From positions 1,612,001-1,676,000 of the forward strand of contig NZ_CP032627.1 of assembly GCF_003627095.1 (NCBI RefSeq): 64,000 nucleotides of DNA, given 5' to 3'. Below, one piece after another: positions 59,636 to 64,000 of the stretch. A program made the position numbers and the translations under genes. The DNA comes from Lactococcus allomyrinae (GTDB lineage Bacteria > Bacillota > Bacilli > Lactobacillales > Streptococcaceae). Under the pieces are notes generated by a model, which did not search any database, was not told the DNA's origin, and saw only the letters and a program-made list of their open reading frames with translations. How positions within the stretch are numbered: position 1 is the stretch's first letter; each line of letters begins with the position of its first letter.

Positions 59636-61186
59636 TTATTTAGATTCATTGTTGACAAGAAGTATTTTTTTGTTTCCATGATAAAGCTCAACAATTGTCC
59701 AAGCTAATAAAGCTAAAACCAAAATAATTAAGAGAATTGCAATAACTTCCGCAAAACTTGACCAATTTTCTGGAAAGAATACTTTAATTTGACTGGGTAA
59801 ACCAATCAGATTAAGATAGGTCAGTGCAACGACAGAGAGCCAACCTAATGACTGAACCACCCAATTATTTTTAAAACTTCCCATCTCATTCTTACTATTT
59901 GTCAACATAAGGAGGGGAATAATCGAAAATGGAAGTGCAAAGGCGAGAAAGACTTGCGAGTCATTCATCAGATTATTAATCATCTCATGTTGAGCTTGTA
60001 AGCTATATCCTTTTGTCATTGACACACATATCAATACAGGAATAACTGATAGTAAGCGAGTAAGCAATCTTCTTGCCCAGATTGGCATTCTCATATGTAT
60101 AAAACCTTCCATAATAACTTGACCAGTCAATGTCCCTGTGATTGTCGAATTTTGTCCAGAAGCAAGTAAGGCAACAGCAAATAATGTAGATAAAGCACCT
60201 GTTTTAGCCACTTCTGCAAGTACACCATTGCTCAAAACAGTTGGATTTGATAAAGCATCATACAAACCAAAGAATGAGGGGTCTTTAATCACCCCAGTCT
60301 TGAAAACTGCCACCCCCATAATAAGCAATAAAGAATTGACGACAAAAGCCAGAGTCAGCTGAATATTAGAATCCCAAGTAGAGAAACGTACAGCTCGCGC
60401 AATATCTGCTTTATCCTTATGATTAATCTTTCTTGACTGAGAAATTGAAGAATGAAGATATAAGTTATGCGGCATAACCGTAGCACCAATAATACCTAAT
60501 GCACCAGTCAAAGGTGTCATTCCCGCAATTTCTGGATGAGTTGAAAAAGTACGTTGGTTAGGAACAAATCCTTCAATAATTCCTTTCCAATCGGGATTAG
60601 ACAGAGCAACTTGATAAACAAAGACAGCTAAGATAACTAAAATCAGACAGACCACCAATGCTTCAATTTTTCTAAAACCTATCTTTGTCAATAAAAGGAG
60701 CAAAAAGACATCTAATACCGTGATAAAGACAGCTAATACTAGCGGAATGTTAAAAAGAAGATAGAGCGCAATTGCGGCTCCAATCACCTCTGCAATATCT
60801 GTTGCCATGATGGCAAGCTCAGTCAAAATCCATAAAATTATACCTAGAGCTTTACTTGTCCTCGCTCGAATTGCTTGCGCCAAGTCCATCTGACTGACAA
60901 TCCCCAACTTAGCAGACATATACTGCAACAACATAGCAATAAGACTAGACATCAAAATAACAGAAATTAATAAATATTGGAAATTTTGTCCACCAGTGAT
61001 TGATGTAGACCAATTTCCTGGATCCATATAACCAACGGCTACTAAAGCACCTGGTCCCGAATAAGCGAGTAGAGTCTTAAAAAATTTAGAATCCTTTGGC
61101 ACTTCAATCGTGCCATTAATTTCCTCTAATGATTTCCCATTCGTATGATGGATTAACTTCATACGTTGGGAGTTACGACTTTTCAT
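59636..61186 (-). CDS. mntH: Nramp Mn2+ transporter MntH
   Basis: Proton-coupled manganese importer of 516 residues with 11-12 helices. Signatures are VGYMDPGNWSTS in helix 1 and MPHNLYLHSSISQSR in helix 6. N-terminus has about 40 extra cytosolic residues and C-terminus an extra helix compared with the shorter paralogue in this window. An operator-like repeat GTTGAA-N5-TTCAAC lies at 61202-61218 and the DtxR-family regulator gene is next upstream. AAAGG precedes the ATG. Confidence 0.94.
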   Translation of the reverse strand: MKSRNSQRMKLIHHTNGKSLEEINGTIEVPKDSKFFKTLLAYSGPGALVAVGYMDPGNWSTSITGGQNFQYLLISVILMSSLIAMLLQYMSAKLGIVSQMDLAQAIRARTSKALGIILWILTELAIMATDIAEVIGAAIALYLLFNIPLVLAVFITVLDVFLLLLLTKIGFRKIEALVVCLILVILAVFVYQVALSNPDWKGIIEGFVPNQRTFSTHPEIAGMTPLTGALGIIGATVMPHNLYLHSSISQSRKINHKDKADIARAVRFSTWDSNIQLTLAFVVNSLLLIMGVAVFKTGVIKDPSFFGLYDALSNPTVLSNGVLAEVAKTGALSTLFAVALLASGQNSTITGTLTGQVIMEGFIHMRMPIWARRLLTRLLSVIPVLICVSMTKGYSLQAQHEMINNLMNDSQVFLAFALPFSIIPLLMLTNSKNEMGSFKNNWVVQSLGWLSVVALTYLNLIGLPSQIKVFFPENWSSFAEVIAILLIILVLALLAWTIVELYHGNKKILLVNNESK

Positions 61187-61201
61187 ATTTACCTTTTCTA
61201 A

Positions 61202-61218
61202 GTTGAAATTTGTTCAAC
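61202..61218 (-). promoter_or_regulatory. probable MntR operator GTTGAA-ATTTG-TTCAAC
   Basis: Perfect six-base arms located about 20-35 bp downstream of the expected mntH start (TATAAT at 61249-61244). A half-like TAGGTTCAAC lies at 61251-61260, upstream of the -10. Confidence 0.6.
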
Positions 61219-61276
61219 ATCTATTTTCCAATTTTACTTTCTCATTATATTAGGTTCAACAATCCTATCCTTAATA

Positions 61277-61969
61277 TCATTCCTTTTCTTCATCAAATTT
61301 AGTTGTAAAGCCATTTCTTTGCATCAGATAGATTTCATCTTGAAGAAAGTGAGGAATAATCGAGCATTTTCCGTTATCTTCTTTTATGATGACTGAGCCA
61401 TCTTGAAGTCTTTCAATGATTTTAATCAAGTGGGGCATTGACATTTCGAGTTTTCTAAAGAAATCTTTACAAGACTCAGCCATTGTCGTAATATAATATC
61501 TTTCACCAATTTTTGCCTGCTCCAAATCAATCTCTGATTGTTGCATTTCCCAAAATACTTCTGAAGGAATCTCTGAGCCGTGAGGGTCTACTTTGGGATA
61601 ACCTAAAAGCGCATAAAGATATTCGACGAGTTTCGGTGAAGAAGCGTGTTCCAGATTTTCTGCTTCATCATGTACCTCTTCTGAGAGATAGCCAAGTTTC
61701 TCTACTAAAAAAGTTTCCCAAACTCTATGACTTTTTATTATAAAACGTGCCTGTACCATTCCCATATGAGATAGGCTTACACCTCTATAAGGAGTATAGA
61801 TGACGAGTTCTTTTTTGGATAATCTTTTAATCATCTCGGTGGCACTTGGAGAAGCTACATCTAATTTTTTAGCAATTAAATGAATGCTTACTGCTTCATT
61901 ATCATTTTTACTTTCCAAATTATAAATCGCTTTGAGATAATCTTGCTCATTTTTTGATAATTTTAACAC
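61277..61969 (-). CDS. mntR: DtxR/MntR-family metalloregulator
   Basis: Mn2+-responsive repressor of 230 residues: an N-terminal winged helix (LSKNEQDYLKAIYNL, ASPSATEMIKRLSKK), a metal-binding dimer domain (HRVWETFLVEKLGY, EAENLEHAS) and a C-terminal FeoA-like SH3 domain. It likely represses mntH, which lies just downstream. Start chosen as GTG at 61969 behind GAGG; an in-frame TTG at 61984 would place the ribosome binding site inside the gene. Confidence 0.9.
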   Translation of the reverse strand: MLKLSKNEQDYLKAIYNLESKNDNEAVSIHLIAKKLDVASPSATEMIKRLSKKELVIYTPYRGVSLSHMGMVQARFIIKSHRVWETFLVEKLGYLSEEVHDEAENLEHASSPKLVEYLYALLGYPKVDPHGSEIPSEVFWEMQQSEIDLEQAKIGERYYITTMAESCKDFFRKLEMSMPHLIKIIERLQDGSVIIKEDNGKCSIIPHFLQDEIYLMQRNGFTTKFDEEKE

Positions 61970-62000
61970 ATCATCCTCTTTCAATTTTTAAGATAACAAA

Positions 62001-62029
62001 ATTATAGCACTACCTTTTTATTTTGTCAA
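62001..62029 (-). promoter_or_regulatory. consensus promoter of mntR
   Basis: TTGACA (62029-62024), 17-bp spacer, TATAAT (62006-62001): a perfect sigma-A promoter. Confidence 0.9.
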
Positions 62030-62077
62030 TAAGTTTAGCATTGGCTATAAATTTATTTTTTTATCTGTCCAGAATAT

Positions 62078-62100
62078 AAAAAAACTGTGGTTAACCACAG
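62078..62100 (-). terminator. terminator of yhaM
   Basis: CTGTGG / CCACAG stem with TTAA loop and TTTTTT on the minus strand; it ends just before the yhaM stop. Confidence 0.8.
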
Positions 62101-62101
62101 C

Positions 62102-63046
62102 TTAATCTATTTTTGGTTTATAGAAATTACGATTATCAAGCGCCCAAACACGCTGACTAAATTGCCCTGGTTCTAGGTTAGCTGTCGCCGTCTCCATCAT
62201 CATCATGCTTGCATCCATCATATCAATCTGATGAATCATTTCAGCTTCCATGATTTGCGGACGAATCGGACTGCCGTATTCTAGTTCGCCGTGATGACTG
62301 AGCAGGCAATGGCGAAGCAAAAGTAAATCTTCTTTTTCATCCCCAATTCCTAGTTCAAGCGCTGCCTTACTTACCTCTTCATCTATCAAGACAATATGTC
62401 CAAGAAGATTTCCTCGAAGAGTGTAACTTGTATTTTCAAATCCTGTAAATTCAAGACATTTCGCCATGTCGTGCAACAAGACACCCGCAAACATAAGCGA
62501 AGAGTTTAGTTGTGGATAAACTTCACAGATTTTTTCTGCCAATTGGAGCATTGTCGTTGTGTGATAGGCAAGTCCGCCTTCAAAGGCATGATGATTTGTT
62601 TTTGCCGCTGGAAACTCATAAAATTCTTTATCAAACTTCTTTAGAATACTTCGAACAATTCGATTCCATGTACCATTTTCAATCTTGAAAACAATGGATT
62701 GAACGTATTCACGTAAATCAGCTTCATTGACTGGTGATTTTTCGCGGTAATCCTTGGAATTATTTGGCTCGCTGTCTGTCGCTAAGCGCAATTGAATCTT
62801 ATTAACCTGTGGCATTCCATTATAAAGCTCTTTGAGCGCCTTCATGTGAACAACTTTCCCTGCTCGGAACTGTTCTACTGCTTTGTTGTTAGCATCCCAG
62901 ATATTACCAGAGATTGTTCCTGTACGGTCTTGGAAGCTGATAGCCAGATAATCTTTACCCGCCCTTGTTTGCCTGAGTTCGACGGATTTGATGAGGTAAA
63001 AGCCTTCAAAAAATTCGCCTAACTCTAAGTTTTTGATGAGAACCAT
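62102..63046 (-). CDS. yhaM: 3'-5' exoribonuclease YhaM
   Basis: Exoribonuclease of 314 residues with an N-terminal OB fold (YLAISFQDRTGTISGNIWDA) and a C-terminal HD domain (NHHAFEGGLAYHTTTMLQLA, LLHDMAKCLEF, LLSHHGELEYGSP). It trims 3' ends of RNA, with RNase Y elsewhere in the window. AAAGGA precedes the ATG. The length fits. Confidence 0.95.
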   Translation of the reverse strand: MVLIKNLELGEFFEGFYLIKSVELRQTRAGKDYLAISFQDRTGTISGNIWDANNKAVEQFRAGKVVHMKALKELYNGMPQVNKIQLRLATDSEPNNSKDYREKSPVNEADLREYVQSIVFKIENGTWNRIVRSILKKFDKEFYEFPAAKTNHHAFEGGLAYHTTTMLQLAEKICEVYPQLNSSLMFAGVLLHDMAKCLEFTGFENTSYTLRGNLLGHIVLIDEEVSKAALELGIGDEKEDLLLLRHCLLSHHGELEYGSPIRPQIMEAEMIHQIDMMDASMMMMETATANLEPGQFSQRVWALDNRNFYKPKID

Positions 63047-63228
63047 GATATTTCCTTTCTTATATGAAAGTATACTATGCTGAATTAACTAATAAAATGT
63101 ATTATTTTAAAGTTAGTCTATATATAGCTAAGCCGTTGTAAAAAACGTCAATGTTTTATATTCTGAGACGAAATGCGCATTACGTTAATGCACGTGGCAT
63201 TTTCCCAGCCATAGAATTAGCTATGCGG

Positions 63229-64000
63229 TTAGTCTTCCAAGTCTAGCAACTTACTACTGACACTATCTGGAGCTGCGTCAATACTCTTCAATTTTCTTTG
63301 CATCACATTAGTACGAGTTGTAATAAGCTTTGTGATTTCCGATTCAGATTCTTGCAATTTCTTTTGTACTTTTTCAAGTTGACCGCCAAATTTGTCAAAC
63401 TCGGTGCGAATACTTCCAAGAAGTTCATAGACTTCTGATGATTTTTGCTCAATTTGTAACGTTTTAAATCCCATTTGCAAGCTATTTAGCACGGCCGTCA
63501 TTGTTGTTGGACCTGTGATATTGACCTTGTAGTCTCGACTGATTTGTTCATAGAGTTCAGGATTATTGACGACTTCCATGAATAATCCTTCTGTTGGCAA
63601 GAACATCATTGCAAAATCTGTCGTTTTCGGCGGAACGATGTACTTTTCACTAATTGACTTAGCTTGCGATTTTACTGCATTAAATAAGGCTTTTCGTGTT
63701 TTTTCAATTTCTGCTGTGTCATTGGATTCTAGCGCTGTCTGCAGGCGTTGATAATCCTCCATTGGGAATTTTGAGTCAATCGGCAAAAGCAACTCCGAAT
63801 CAGCAATTTTCCCAGGCAAAATTAGCGCATAATCTACTGCGTTGCCGCCTTGGATATTGACTTGTTCACGATATTGACTCGCTGTGAACATCTGCTCCAA
63901 AATCCGTCCGAGCTGGATTTCGCCAACAATACCCCGCGTTTTGACCCCCGTCATGACTTTTTGTAAGCTGTCCACATCACTGGCAAGACTCCGCATTTCT
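63229..64000 (-). CDS. rmuC: RmuC-family DNA recombination protein (5' part beyond window)
   Basis: Only the C-terminal portion is present; the frame stays open to the window edge, so the true start lies beyond 64000. The visible part has RGIVGEIQLGRILEQM, VNIQGGNAVDYALILPG, PIDSKFPMEDYQRL and MFLPTEGLFMEVV, the nuclease-like core of RmuC, then a coiled-coil tail. RmuC limits DNA inversions in other bacteria. Confidence 0.9.
   Translation of the reverse strand, partial: EMRSLASDVDSLQKVMTGVKTRGIVGEIQLGRILEQMFTASQYREQVNIQGGNAVDYALILPGKIADSELLLPIDSKFPMEDYQRLQTALESNDTAEIEKTRKALFNAVKSQAKSISEKYIVPPKTTDFAMMFLPTEGLFMEVVNNPELYEQISRDYKVNITGPTTMTAVLNSLQMGFKTLQIEQKSSEVYELLGSIRTEFDKFGGQLEKVQKKLQESESEITKLITTRTNVMQRKLKSIDAAPDSVSSKLLDLED

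Overview
The window looks like a chromosomal segment of a low-GC Gram-positive coccus of the genus Lactococcus or a close relative. Supporting signs are a lactococcal-type PepC aminopeptidase, the block rny–gmk–rpoZ–priA–fmt–rsmB–stp–stk, an SMK-box (SAM-III) riboswitch on metK, a T-box on thrS, a copper-induced nitroreductase (CinD-like) behind two cop boxes, and AGGAGG-type ribosome binding sites. Species cannot be settled from the sequence alone. Almost every gene lies on the minus strand; proC, birA and one candidate small peptide are on the plus strand.

Layout (listed left to right; most units are transcribed right to left). 1-5.9 kb: DegV lipid-binding protein, rRNA methyltransferase RlmB, an FAD oxidoreductase, PepC, an HD hydrolase and a YbjQ-type protein. 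5.9-9.0 kb: glmU–nudix–macP–mtnN, the order I recall from pneumococcus. 9.5-11 kb: proC (+) and rpsO. 11-24 kb: the large housekeeping block from rny to the PASTA kinase, with a three-gene accessory cassette (AlkZ/YcaQ-like winged-helix protein, SnoaL-like protein, Nudix) between priA and fmt. 24-27.5 kb: a secreted 817-residue ChW-repeat protein behind a palindrome-rich promoter, and a frameshifted small hydrophobic peptide locus. 27.5-36.7 kb: metK, cfa, birA, a three-gene PspC/DUF4097 envelope-stress operon, a glucosaminidase–CHAP cell-wall hydrolase and fructose-bisphosphate aldolase. 36.8-42.7 kb: a complete rRNA operon (16S–tRNA-Ala–23S–5S) followed by seven tRNAs. 42.7-64 kb: a TRIC-type channel, thrS, metal transport (two Nramp proteins, an MntR-like regulator), cinD, upp, a cation/proton antiporter, sulfur amino acid genes (malY, a trans-sulfuration enzyme, metA), an OYE-type reductase, a mutarotase, the exoribonuclease YhaM and a truncated rmuC.

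Functional links: methionine/SAM metabolism recurs (metA, trans-sulfuration enzyme, malY, metK, mtnN, and the SAM users cfa, rlmB, rsmB). Cell-envelope control recurs too (glmU, macP, stk/stp, the PspC operon, the hydrolase).

The most unusual signals are non-coding. A 16-18 bp palindrome of the form CTGTCAG-N2/4-CTGACAG occurs about 20 times, inside genes (mostly in one reading phase giving LS[VA]LT[EKD]), in leaders and as terminator stems. A second intergenic repeat family has a terminal hairpin with compensatory base changes. Four genes have an extended -10 box exactly 6 nt before the start codon, which predicts leaderless mRNAs.
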